From Geosiphon pyriformis (taxonomy: Eukaryota; Glomeromycota; Glomeromycetes; Archaeosporales; Geosiphonaceae): 64,000 nt of DNA. The notes below the pieces were generated by a model that saw nothing but the letters and a program-made list of their open reading frames with translations, did not search any database and was not told where the DNA came from. Each line of letters starts with the position of its first letter. Position 1 is the stretch's first letter. A program made the translations under genes and the position numbers. This document shows, piece after piece, positions 1 to 10,993 of this stretch. The stretch is taken from NCBI GenBank assembly GCA_016748015.1, contig JAAOMT010000479.1, forward strand, positions 275,824 through 339,823. Reading direction: 5' to 3'.

Positions 1-686
1 CGTTACCAGCTGCGCGTAACGGATATTGAGGAGGGTCTTCGAAAAATCGCAACCACTGGCGATGTTTCGCAATTATTGGGCTGCCATGAAAGGTTGATGA
101 GCCAGTATGACATTGGTTTCAGCGACTTCGACAAGAACGAAGAGCATCACCGTGACAGCATCTACTACACGCTTCTCAAGAATCCACTTCTATAAGGACA
201 CGTAGATTTCAAAGTCAGAAACGAATAATTGTATTTAATTCGACCTAATGATCCATATTTATTTCCCGGATAGGCTTGATGATCGAAATACCAAGCACAG
301 GCAACACAATAATCATCGAATTTAAGATTATTAAGATCGATTTTCTGAATATTGCTGGAGCCAATCGCCTTCAAAAAGGATCAACTCTAGAAGGCTATTC
401 GAGTGCAGATGATGTACTACAAATTCTATTTGGGTCCTGGGATACTATCCAAATTGGAAACGAGAGACGAGCTGGAAACTCTATCATTCATTGGATCACA
501 CTCCCAGGAGGACGCCGCTCAGTTGGCGAGTTATTGGAATGGACCGCATGTTGCTAATATGCGCATGCAGGAACATGTTTCTGCCTACCTGGTAATCATT
601 GTTGGCTCTCGCAAGGTTCTGTTTTCCCGGCTGGGCGATAATAGCCAGCTGGAAAATTTTAATTTTGCAGGTTCACTTAGTGCGTG
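1..686 (+). pseudogene. Remnant of PD-(D/E)XK nuclease C-terminal domain (AAA-ATPase/Crinkler-like protein)
   Basis: Three blocks in different frames read like the end of one protein. Frame 1 is open from base 1 to the stop at 193-195 (64 codons, ending in YYTLLKNPLL). A second block from about 276 in frame 3 reads IEIPSTGNTIIIEFK, then an IDFLNIAGANR helix. A third block at 403-686 in frame 1 ends with AYLVIIVGSRKVLFSRLGD. The strand-strand IIIEFK is the E-x-K half of the PD-(D/E)XK fold, and the AYLVIIVGSRKVL strand fits its last core strand. This arrangement is familiar from large fungal families annotated as AAA-ATPase-like or Crinkler-type nucleases. At least two frameshifts and an internal stop make it a pseudogene; the 5' part lies outside the window. 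It is clearly more GC-rich than the rest of the window. Family assignment is by eye; the decay is certain. Confidence 0.6.
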
Positions 687-2009
687 AAAGGATTGATAAG
701 TCTGAAATGATATTAGATTGCAATATTGCGTTCTACTTTCACATTCATGCCATGTAATCAAAACAAAATTGTCTTTTTAGTATTAGCACATAAATAATTT
801 GAGGATAGCAATCGAGATGTCAATTCAGAATCTTCCCAAACCGTTTACAGCATCATTAACTGATTATAATTTTCCTTTGAAGACAATTGATTCTTTTAAG
901 TTTCTTAAAAGCAACTTTTAGTTAGGCTTTTCTGATATTATGTATCTTATTTACAGTGCAAATACCCAGATTGTTTTTAAAAAAATTTCAAGATTTTAGT
1001 GTTAGGCCGAGCTATTTCTAACGAAAGACATGTGTGATTCATAAGCAATGATAAAATGAAAATGTTATTTTCAGAACCAATTCAGAACCATTAATTCCAC
1101 AAATTGGCATACATTTCTTTTTAATTAATCCCAAAAATATTCTTCGAAATTTAGAACCAATAGTTGTAATACAACAACAACCAAACTTGAACATTTAAAT
1201 TATTTAATTATATTAGCAATTCCTTTTAAATAACACAAAAACATTAAATAGAAATAGTAAAATAATTACCAAAAAATACCCAATTTCAAAATATATAAAA
1301 ACCTTTATACCAAAAATAATTTTTCCTTATTCTTTCAAATTACAAAATTTTATAATGCTTATTCTCCGAAACATCCAACAAATATTCCAAAAATTAATGT
1401 TAGTTTTGAAAACACTTCTTGACTTATTTATAATAATTAATAGAAGTCAAATTAATTACATTCAAAAAAAAACTACAATCCTAGTAATAAATAATTCTCA
1501 GAATTATCACTCTTATAAAAGAAACACAAGAAGTTATTCTGAAGTTTGATTACCAGAACTTTTAAAGCAAGCTTTAAAAAAAAACTTTTTATTAGCTCCT
1601 ATTAACATTTTACTGAATGTTATCACTCAACAAAAACTTCAAATATGTTTTAATGAACAGAATAATGAATATACTCTTATATATAAATATTTTTATATTA
1701 AAAAAACACTTTATAAACAAAAACTGAAATTTAAAGCAACAAACCTTACTTCTAAAGCTATACAAAAACAAATTCACAATGAATTCAAGACAGCAGTTGA
1801 ACCAACAAACACCTAATACAAACTTAGAACAACTATTAAATTCTATAATCTGTTCAATACTTGTAAAAATATTCTACAAAATTTAATACTGCAACCAATA
1901 AAGATTTAACAATTTTCAGATCAAATTACTTTCATTATTTTGAATTACTATTTCAATATTATAGATAGTGCTTGGATTTTGATAAAGCTCAGTTTTAAAG
2001 AGAAAATTA
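687..2009. other. AT-rich stretch with no supported gene
   Basis: No conserved protein is recognised. At 1355-1830 one plus-strand frame is unusually open for this composition: 64 codons, one stop, then about 85 more codons up to 1814. It contains lysine-rich text such as LPELLKQALKKNFLL, but I match it to no family. Bases 1960-2000 (atagatagtgcttgg) weakly resemble the LINE 3' tail seen near 13.1, 22.1 and 52.4 kb, so a very old LINE end may lie here. This is low-confidence text rather than annotation. Confidence 0.3.
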
Positions 2010-2969
2010 TGTTACCAGTAAAATTTTAATTATTAATTAACATAAAATTACTCTTATAATTCTTATTATTAATTAGTATATATTATTATTATTTCACTTA
2101 TCACTTATTATTTAATCAAATTATCAAATATTATTATTTAATTAATAACTTGATTTGTACAATAGAAATTAAAATAATTAGATTACACAATACTTTGAAC
2201 TATGTAACATTCAAAAATTTGCTGAAATAATAAATAATTCACTAAAATAGTTTATAATTTGTAGAAATAATTTGTAGTTTGTTAAAATATATCTTTAATT
2301 TATCAAAATTATAACAAAAAAAAAGTTTAAGTTTATAGACTAGTATTATAACAAGTTGTAAAAAAAAAAGCTTTTTTTTTTGAGAAAATATATCTTACTC
2401 ATAATAATTATTTTATCTAATTCAGAATCATCTTACCTTAAAAATACTTTTACTTTTATTAATAAAATAATATTTTAAAAACAAATTTATTAATTATTTG
2501 CACTTGAAATTTATCAAAACTCAACTAATATTTTAAAATTAATTAGCTACTAATTTTAGTAATTTATTAGTGATTTCAGGTTTGAATAAAAGACACTTTT
2601 CTTAACAAATTTTTATTTTTTTACATTTTTTTAATATTTAATATTTTTTTTATTATATATATTAGAATAGTCTACAGACAAAATTCTTGTAGAAAAGTTA
2701 ACTTTTATAGCAAAATAACTATATATTTTTAGTAAGCTTTCAGGTAAACAATTTTTGAAAAAAAGTTGACTTTTACTATAAAATAATTATATGTAAGTAA
2801 CTGGTATGGAATTGGTTATTCTATTTATAAGTCCAGCAGTTCAAATTATAGAAAATAATTTAAAGAAAATTTTATTTATTAAAAGTTTAACAACTTCCAA
2901 TAATAATAGATTTATAACAAAAAAATATTAACAACATTCAGAAAAAGAGACTAAAAATCTCTGATAATA
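2010..2969 (+). mobile_element. Probable solo LTR, Gypsy family 3
   Basis: It begins TGTTACCAGTAAAATTTTAA and ends ...GATAATA. It aligns along its length with the LTR at 58026-58991 and, reversed, with the one at 55737-56706. Shared landmarks are the ATGTAACATTC block near 2200, AAATATATCTTTAATTTATC near 2285, ACTAGTATTATAACAAGTTG near 2340 and the 'agacaaaattcttgtagaaaag' block near 2676. No primer-binding site or gag follows, so this looks like a solo LTR. The flanking tetranucleotides (atta / atgg) do not match cleanly, so the exact ends or the target duplication have decayed. Confidence 0.7.
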
Positions 2970-4158
2970 ATGGTTTATTTTGAATTAACTTAATTTTTGT
3001 TTGGTATTAAAATTTGTTTTGCTTTATAAAAAAATTTAAATATTAATAATTCCTAAATCTTAAAAATAAAAAAGTGTTTTAATTAATATTTAACTAATTA
3101 TTTTAATTAAGATAACAAAAAAACTTTGTTAAATATTTTGTTAAATTATATTTTTATTATTTATAACAAATTTAATATTTTTTATAAAGATAATTTTTTA
3201 ATATTAAAAAACATTTCAATTTTTACAGTAGAATTAATTGTAAAAAATATTTTAAAAAAAATTATAAATTATAAATAGTATTATAAAAAATATATATAGT
3301 TTATAATTTAATTGGTTAATTTTATTTGAAATACAATTTATTAAAAATTAAGATATAGCAAATTTATCAAGTTTTTTAATAATATTTATAATAATAAAAT
3401 TAATTATTACATAATTAATTTTGGTTTTATAAATAACTACAAGATATATAATAATTTGAACTAAAATAGCTGGAAAAAGAATCTTTAAAATCAAGTTTTT
3501 TTTAATATTAAAAAAACTTTTAATTAAAAACTAAGTCTTTTTAATAAAAAATTAATTAACAAATATAATTTTAAACTTTTTAAGCAAATAGTAAACACCA
3601 AAAAAAACAGAATTTTTTAAAACTTTAATCATTAAAGTTTTATCTAAAAAACAAAATACAAAAAGCAAATTATTTATAAAAGAAACATTATAATTCAAAA
3701 ATATTTTAATAATTTTAACCAAAAAATTATTTATTAAACTAATCTTTAATTCGATAAAAAACTTCAAAAAATAATTAAAAAACTAATTTAAAATTTGTAA
3801 ATATAAGAATTTATAATCAAATAAATAACCAAAAATTCTATTAGTATTAAAAAAAATTATTACTAAAATTATTTTACTTTTTGTTTATATTATTTAAAAA
3901 ACTTTAAACTATATAACAAAAAATAAAAAGTTTTATCTGCAAAATTTCTTAATAAATTAGATTTTACTTTTAAATTTTTTTTAATTAAAGTATTTTATTT
4001 ATTATATATATTTTTAAAAATTAAATTCTGTAATTAACTATAAATTATAATATAACTAAAATCAGATAAAAAAATTATTTGTTAATAATAATTTTTTTCA
4101 AATTACATTAATAAAAAACTTAATATCTGAATAAATTTTGGCTAAACTTGGCTTAAAT
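2970..4158. other. AT desert
   Basis: About 1.2 kb of very AT-rich sequence with homopolymer runs. The only open frames are lysine/phenylalanine/asparagine-rich and low in complexity. I see no domain, LTR or RNA gene. It is probably decayed intergenic or transposon sequence. Confidence 0.5.
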
Positions 4159-5750
4159 AAGTCTTTATTTTTTTTTTATTAAGTTTTAACGAACAAAGTC
4201 CAAATACTACCTAGTACAATACATCAAACTAAGTGATTTAAACTAGGTGTGAATTATGTATTTTCTACATGTGACCAGCCACTCAGACCGATCAGGACAA
4301 CACTAAATGTCTATATGAACAAAAGCTAGATTCCCTATGCCAAAAAAAAACAAACAAGCTTTACATAACCCAGAACTAACACTAAAAGCTTCAGATATAC
4401 CTAATAACTTAACCACACCAGCAGAAAAAGTAGTAGAAAGCCCAGACACAAAAACAGGCATAGAACTATCTTTTGGAATCAATCCATTTTTCTTCATGAG
4501 AGTGCGATGTTTAGCATGGACCAACCAAACTTCATCTCTAAAAGCTAGACAAAAGTTCCACACAAAATCAACCACCAAACGGCCTGCAATCTTAGAGTCA
4601 CCAAAAATGGAAACAGTTTCTAGGAACCAACTATTGAAAACAACACCTTTACAGAGAGTAGTGAACACCACCCCATTGGAAGCACCAGGTGACATTAACT
4701 GTATAATACATAAAGAAGACCATGCAAGACCAGAGAAAGATTTCCAGATAACTGCATGGGAATTCAATAAATGAGCACGAACAGCCATGTTAGAAATGCA
4801 TATAAACACATGATCAGAAACCTCAACATCACCACAAAAAAGGCACACCACACTAGAATAACACTTGTTATAAAGATGTTTATGAATGACAACTGGCAAC
4901 TGATGATGTAGAGCCTTCATAAAATATGAGCGAGTACCAGCAGTGTGTTTGCTCATAAAATTAGCAGCCATATGTAAGTTGAGATGCCACACAAGAAAAG
5001 ACCTGTACCAATCTATATCAGCCAAAAAATTATTTGCAACAACCCTTGAACCAGAACCAACTTCCCAATGTGCACAATGAATGGACTGAAAGATATCACA
5101 AGCAAAATGCCTAGCATTACTGGAAACCATACAGCTGTCAGCCAAGATAAAATGTTCTTTAAGATGAGGAGGAAGAAAGCATTCAGAAGAAAAAACTGAA
5201 TTGGCGAGCACATCTGTGACATTGTTGCCTAAAACACCAGAATAACCTTTCACTTTACACCAAACAACATTCAAGTTTTTAGTCCGAATAATGTTCTTTA
5301 TGTGACAATGCTCAATCCAGCAACAATTATGAAAATCTGGATGCACCAAAACCAATTGCGACTTATATGCATCCAAGACAGCTTGACTATCAAAAAATAA
5401 ATTGACTGAACTAAAAGGGAGAACACACTTGAGAGCCAAGGCAATGGCTTGCAATTCTGCCAGAGTTGAAGAAACCAAACCAGAAACTTTGATCCCCAGA
5501 CTCATATCAACATCCTCAAAAAAGGCCGCAGCTCCAGCTTTTATGCCAGTAGTCCCCAGACCAGCCACAGAACCATCCATGTATACAGAAAGACTATTAA
5601 CTTCTATACTAAACAGATTATTGTGAATCGTGTTAAACTGACTAGATTTCAAAATATTCAAAAGCCTGAGATTGTTCACAACATAAAAAGATGAAGAGAA
5701 CAAAGCCGAGCACCTAAGAAAATCAACAGTGAGATCAAACCAAGTCTTTA
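4159..5750 (-). mobile_element. 5'-truncated LINE insertion (L), minus strand, 9-bp target duplication
   Basis: A LINE 3' end on the minus strand. The poly-A appears as a T-run at 4168-4178, next comes a tail of about 130 bp shared with other LINE copies in the window, then the end of ORF2. The 9-mer AAGTCTTTA occurs at 4159-4167 beside the poly-A and again at 5742-5750 at the 5' end. That is the expected signature of a target-primed, 5'-truncated insertion of about 1.57 kb. The tail contains the blocks 'tagtttgatgtattgtacta' and 'tagtatttggac', also found near 52.47 and 13.2 kb. The preserved duplication and open ORF suggest one of the youngest insertions here. Confidence 0.85.
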
Positions 5751-5769
5751 ATAATAAAAAAATATCCAA
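4303..5769 (-). CDS. LINE ORF2 C-terminal fragment: RNase H domain plus Cys-rich end
   Basis: An uninterrupted frame of 488 codons, rare in this decayed window. The LINE part starts at about residue 10, because the first codons lie in the target duplication and flank, so the annotated start is not a native start. RNase H type I motifs follow in order: VYMDGS (first Asp, about residue 63), AELQAIALAL (Glu, about 95), FFDSQAVLDA (Asp, about 125) and KGYSGVLGNNVTD (last Asp, about 183). The usual His of the HSGxxGN motif is Tyr here, which one C-to-T change would explain. Downstream a CLFCGDVEVSDHVF motif looks like the Cys/His zinc motif found at the end of fungal LINE ORF2 proteins. Endonuclease and RT are missing through 5' truncation. 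It cannot be autonomous; whether it is transcribed is unknown. Confidence 0.85.
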   Translation of the reverse strand: MDIFLLLKTWFDLTVDFLRCSALFSSSFYVVNNLRLLNILKSSQFNTIHNNLFSIEVNSLSVYMDGSVAGLGTTGIKAGAAAFFEDVDMSLGIKVSGLVSSTLAELQAIALALKCVLPFSSVNLFFDSQAVLDAYKSQLVLVHPDFHNCCWIEHCHIKNIIRTKNLNVVWCKVKGYSGVLGNNVTDVLANSVFSSECFLPPHLKEHFILADSCMVSSNARHFACDIFQSIHCAHWEVGSGSRVVANNFLADIDWYRSFLVWHLNLHMAANFMSKHTAGTRSYFMKALHHQLPVVIHKHLYNKCYSSVVCLFCGDVEVSDHVFICISNMAVRAHLLNSHAVIWKSFSGLAWSSLCIIQLMSPGASNGVVFTTLCKGVVFNSWFLETVSIFGDSKIAGRLVVDFVWNFCLAFRDEVWLVHAKHRTLMKKNGLIPKDSSMPVFVSGLSTTFSAGVVKLLGISEAFSVSSGLCKACLFFFGIGNLAFVHIDI

Positions 5770-6389
5770 ATATTTATAAAAATTTTTTTTTTTACAATCA
5801 AAATTAACAAATTATTAATAGATATAATAAAACTCTTATTTTGTAATTAATAAAAATAATTATTGTTTTATTATTGTTAATTAAAATATTATTGATCTAA
5901 AAAACTTATTAATTATATTTAAAATAAATTAAATAGTAGCTTAACTGCTTTTTATACAAATTAAATTATTAATATTTATGACAAAAAAAAAGACAAATCA
6001 ATTTGGTTTTTAACTTTATTTATTTTAATAATAAATTTGGAATCAATTTTGTAATCACATAAACTTTTTTGTCTTTTTACTTTACACAAAAAAGTCATAA
6101 AAAATTCTCTAAAAAAGCAAAAAAAAAACTTTATCTTAATACAAATTATTATCTAATTATTAAATTAAAATATGTTATGATTTTGTTGATTTTGTTATTG
6201 TAAATATTATTAAAAAATTTTATAAACTTATTATATATTTTAATTTATATTAAAATATTTTTTAAATAATATTAATTAACAGAGTTATAAGTTTTGTACA
6301 TATTTTATAAAACTAATTAGAATTTATAATTCTTTTTTAAAGTATTTTCTATTATAAAATTAATTACAGAAATTAAAAATTAGATTGTT
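5770..6389. other. AT-rich stretch without features
   Basis: Low-complexity AT sequence between the truncated LINE and the hAT remnant. I see no open frame of note, no LTR ends and no conserved motif. Confidence 0.5.
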
Positions 6390-8047
6390 GTGCTCTTTAA
6401 AACAAAAAAATTATCACCATATAGAATTTTAAATTTGCTATATATTAAAAAAAATTTAATAAAAAAAATTTTAAAATTTTTTTATATAGTCTTAATTAAG
6501 ATAATAAGACAAATATTAATTAGATTTTTATTTTATTTATATAATTTGGAAATTATTAAAACTCAAGCTTTTTTTTAAGACTGAAAAATTGATTTATATA
6601 CCTAATAAAGATTTAATAACTTTAAAAATATTCTTAAAACTAAATTATTACAATATTTTCAAAGTTTATTAAGAATATTAAACAAATTAACAGCTTTTTT
6701 ATTAAGCAGCTTTTTAATTACACTAAGATCATATTTTAAACTTGGCAATGCAGACAGTCCTAGATAAAATAAAAAATGATGTTTTCAAGATATTTATTAA
6801 AAACCCAAACTGAATATATTTACCTGAAATTTTTTTAATATAAACTTTGTATAAATTAAAGATTAAAGAATTTAACTCTGTAATTTATACTTTACTTCAA
6901 TATTTTAAGCTTCTTAAATGTGCCTGTAATACATGTCAAATTAAATACTATAAATTCATTCTGAATTGTTTTATTTGGTAAAATTTTATTTACAACATAA
7001 TCAGAAATAAATTATCTCTTAAATTGGCAAGTTATTTATTTTTAATTCCATATATTTTAAATACAAAAATTCTAACTATAAATTTATAGATATTAAACAC
7101 TTTTACTCATATTCACATTAATTTTTATTAATATGCTATTTTACATAATTAGTGAACTGTTTTTAATAAAATTGCTAAATTTTTTGATTATTTAAGGATA
7201 TTATGGTCAAAATATTAATTAATTTAAATAATACTGTTTTCTCAATTATTTCTTTCTTTAATATTATTTTTAATTATGTTAAAAACATGATTAATGATAA
7301 TGAATTTGGTAAAGTATTATAATCTTAATTGTATTTATTTAGTTATTTATTTAACATATTTAATATTAGATCTATTACTTATTATAACAATTAGAGTAAC
7401 AAGAAAAAATTTGGTTAAATATTACTCTAAAACAAATACAACTGTAATGCTTTGCACTATATTAGATTTAAGAAAAAAATTCTATTATTTTACAAAAAAA
7501 ATATTTTTGGATGATAATATTAATAAAATAAAATAATTATATATTATTAATTCAAATAATTTTATTTTTCAATTTTTACACAATAAATAAATCTTTAAAA
7601 TATGTACTCTCTTTGAAATAGAGTATATACTAGATATTATACCAATATTAAATAATAGTTTTTTGTTAAATAATAATTTAAATAATACTATAGTATTAGT
7701 TATATAATCTATATTAAAAGCAGATTTTGACAATAATAAAAAAGAAAAACTTGGCAAAATTGATCATTATATTTCTAAAAAAGTGGCGAATAGGGAAATA
7801 GATATAATAGCATAGTAGAAAATATATTACAAAAAATATTTATCTAAATTAATATTTTATTAATAATTTAATATTTAAACATATCAAATACAATTTTTTT
7901 GTTTTGTATATATGACTTATAATTATTTGGCAATTCAAAAATTATTTGTTGTTTCTAAACACACTTTTTTTACAAATAAGAATATAATTACAAATATGAA
8001 GTCTTGCTTAATGTCTAAAACTATAAGAGCAATACAGTGTTTTTAAT
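6390..8047 (+). pseudogene. Decayed hAT-family transposase
   Basis: Two blocks are recognisable. At about 7380-7510 the frame reads NLVKYYSKTNTTVMLCTILDLRKKFYYF, the stretch just before the C-terminal domain in hAT transposases (Y-x-A-x-x-L-D-P-R-x-K-x-x-Y-F pattern). At 7740-8044 the dimerisation domain follows: DHYISKKVANREIDIIA, then two stops where the family has the WW pair (both TAG), then after a junk stretch YNYLAIQKLFVVSKHTFF and SCLMSKTIRAIQCF. This order (DIIAWW, DYLAI, S-x-x-SxRxFS, L-x-x-xT-xxALxCL) is diagnostic for the hAT dimerisation domain. An open frame at 6390-6578 may be a 5' piece but I cannot place it. Stops and frameshifts throughout make it dead. No terminal inverted repeats or 8-bp duplication found. 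Confidence 0.75.
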
Positions 8048-8136
8048 CATAAATACAAAGACTATTAAAAAAAATTAAATAATAATATAGTATAATATAA
8101 TATTTTTAATAGTTGAATCTGAATATGTTCATAAAT

Positions 8137-8330
8137 TTTAAACTAAACTTAAACCAAATTTGTTGTATGTGTTTAGGTTTAGTTTAAGTTCAGTAATTTT
8201 AAGTCTGATTCAAGTTTAAATTCAAAATTTTGCCAAATTTTTTGTTTAAATTTGGTTTGGTTTAGTAGTTAAATTAAACTTAAACTGAACCAGACGAAAT
8301 ATTAAAATCCTAATTTAAGACTATTTTTTT
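8137..8330. repeat. Imperfect inverted repeat rich in AAACTAAACTTAAACC / GGTTTGGTTTAG
   Basis: The arm near 8137-8160 (aaactaaacttaaaccaaat) is roughly the reverse complement of the arm near 8245-8270 (aaatttggtttggtttagta). Related words (tttaggtttagtttaagttc, aaacttaaactgaacc) fill the space between and after. It sits about 90 bp beyond the end of the hAT transposase remnant. Subterminal repeats of this kind occur in hAT elements, so it may be the decayed 3' end of that element. An independent MITE-like hairpin is the alternative. Confidence 0.45.
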
Positions 8331-10940
8331 TATTCAATTTTTTATAATATTGTTTATATTTAATTTAATTTTTTCAAAATCCAAAATTAAATTATTATTT
8401 ACAACCAAATAATTTAAAACCATATTTTAAAATAGAAATTTTAAAATATTTTTTATAATATAATTTTTATTAATTACAAAGTTTTCTATTTATTTATTAA
8501 TAACAGATTTAATTTTTAATTTCTTAGCTCTTTAAAATTTTGTAAGCTTTAACATTTAATAAAACTTTTTTGCATCAGACAAAATGAATTTAATAATATT
8601 ATAATTAGTACTTATATTTAATAAAATTTAAACATAAACAGTTTTACTATTATCAAAAAATATTTAATAAATTATTAAAAAATTAAGCTCAAAATTAAGC
8701 CTAATTCACAAAGTTTTAACAAGTTTGAAAACTAAAATTTCTAATTTATAATACTTAGACAAAAGTTTAATAAAAACATTATTAAATTTTTTATATTATA
8801 TCTTAAAAAATATTTTATTGGTTAAAAAATACACAATTTTATAAATAATATTTTACATAATATTTAAATTAAAAAAATTTTTTAAAAAAGTAGAATTATT
8901 ATAAAACATTATAAAATTAACCAAAATAATAGTTTTAAATTAAGATTAATTAAAATTATTTATACTTTTAATATTAAATTTTCAATAGTCTTTGTTAATT
9001 TGTCTGTAAAAAAAGTTTAATTATGTATTTAAAAAACTACTTAAACTAATAAAAATAAAAACAGCATGATAATTAATATTAAAAAACTTTTTAACATTTA
9101 TAACACACTAATTGACTATTATATTAATAAGATTTGTAAAAATAAATACATAATTAATAATATTTTTAATATTTTTAAAGTTTTTCTACATAGTAACTTT
9201 GACTACTATACTTTTTATTAAAAAATAAACCAATTTTAAATTAAAATACTTTGAAATTAATGTATTTTTAAAACTTATTTTTATTAAAATTACTGTTTAC
9301 AATTACAAAAAAAAATTTATTTACTGTTTTAACAATTAAAAAATTAATATTTTTAGCTTAAATTAAATATATTGCTAAAACAATATTAATATATAGCTTT
9401 AAAATAATAACTTAATTAATAAAAACCAATTTGCAACTTCAAAAACTTTGTATATATGCTTAATTAAATTATTATTTATGATAATTATAATATTAAAATT
9501 TAGATAACCAAAATCTAAACCAGAAATATAAATTTAAATATTTTTAAATTTATTCATAATTTAAGAGTATATCTTATCTTTTAATTTTATTTTAATAATA
9601 ATAAAAACCAAATTGTTTATATTTTTATGTTATTTAATTATGTCTTTTTGTTTTATAAGATTGTTTGTATTTTTTTTATTAAATATTTTACAAATATAAT
9701 TTAATTATTATCTAATATATATAAACAAATTAAAAGTTTATAGCTAAATATAATTTATGTATTTTTTATATATAACTAGTTATTTAAGCTGGCCAAAATT
9801 ATATTATATACTTATAATAATATAAATACTATTAATTAAACCAAAAAATATATATATTAATTATATAAATTATAACTAATAATTATAGTTTTATTAATAT
9901 TTAATAATTAAATTACTTTATTTGACAAAAACTTTGCTAATTTATACAGATTATAAAAAATTATTAAATTATTATAAACCAAATCACTTTTTTTTATTAT
10001 TATTTTATATGTAAATCTATATAATTAAATCTTATTTCTATGACTTTTTATTAAATATTAAATTATTAAAACAACAGACAATTTAACTAGTTTGGTTCTT
10101 TTAAGTAATAGTAAAATCTCTATATACTAATTATTAAAAACTATTTTTTTATACAAAATCATATATTTTGTACTAATAATAATACTAAAAACTATAAACT
10201 GTATTATTAAAAAAAAACAAAGCTAAAATATTTACACAAGAAATTCACAAATCTAAAATTTTTTTTAACAATTTAAAATAACTGTCTATATTTAAAACAT
10301 ATGTAAAAACATAGTCTAAGAACTTAATTTTGTTATAATAGAAACAAATTACTTTTGAATATTATCTGTTATATAGTTATTTATAAACAATAATTAAGAG
10401 TTTTTTATAAACAGCTTTTATAATATACATACAAAAACTGATAATATGCTTATTAATAAAGTCTAAACATATATTTAAATCTAAAAGTTATATTATTAAT
10501 ATATTGTATTAATTAATATTATTGATTATATTATAAAAAATTATATTAATATTAAAATTTACTTAATACTTTTAATTAACTTATAAACTTAATAAATAAA
10601 ATTATAAATATTGTTTAATATAACTGTATTTTTTATTTAAAAATAATATTTTTTAATTGTTATTAGAAAAAAAAATAGAAAAAAAACAGTATTAATTGAT
10701 TTATTAACAATTATATTGTCAATTATACTTAAATATTTTTTAACTTTTAATTACATTATAAAAATATTTTTTTTATGAATTAAATTGTAAATTTGTCTTT
10801 TTTTATTTCAATAGTTATTGCAAAAATTAGGTTTGTTTAAACTAAACTCTAAAATATAAACATCAATAATAGTTTGACTGTTTAAGTAAATAATAACTAA
10901 ATTAAAAAAAAATACACTTAAAAACCAAAATAATAGTCTA
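8331..10940. other. 2.6-kb AT desert
   Basis: Very AT-rich sequence with no open frame above background, no LTR-like ends matching the families in this window, no primer-binding site and no RNA gene I can recognise. It may be ancient transposon sequence beyond recognition by eye. Confidence 0.5.
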
Positions 10941-10993
10941 AAGTTTAGCTAAAAAAAAAAAACAATAAAAAAACTCTTTGTCTCTTTAATTTT

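Noticed and set aside
4337-4774. 145-codon plus-strand open frame
   Set aside because: It is the antisense shadow of the LINE ORF2 fragment on the minus strand; the minus frame has RNase H motifs and this one has none.
7294-7536. 80-codon frame considered as an independent small protein
   Set aside because: Its C-terminal half matches the stretch before the hAT dimerisation domain, and that domain follows within 250 bp.
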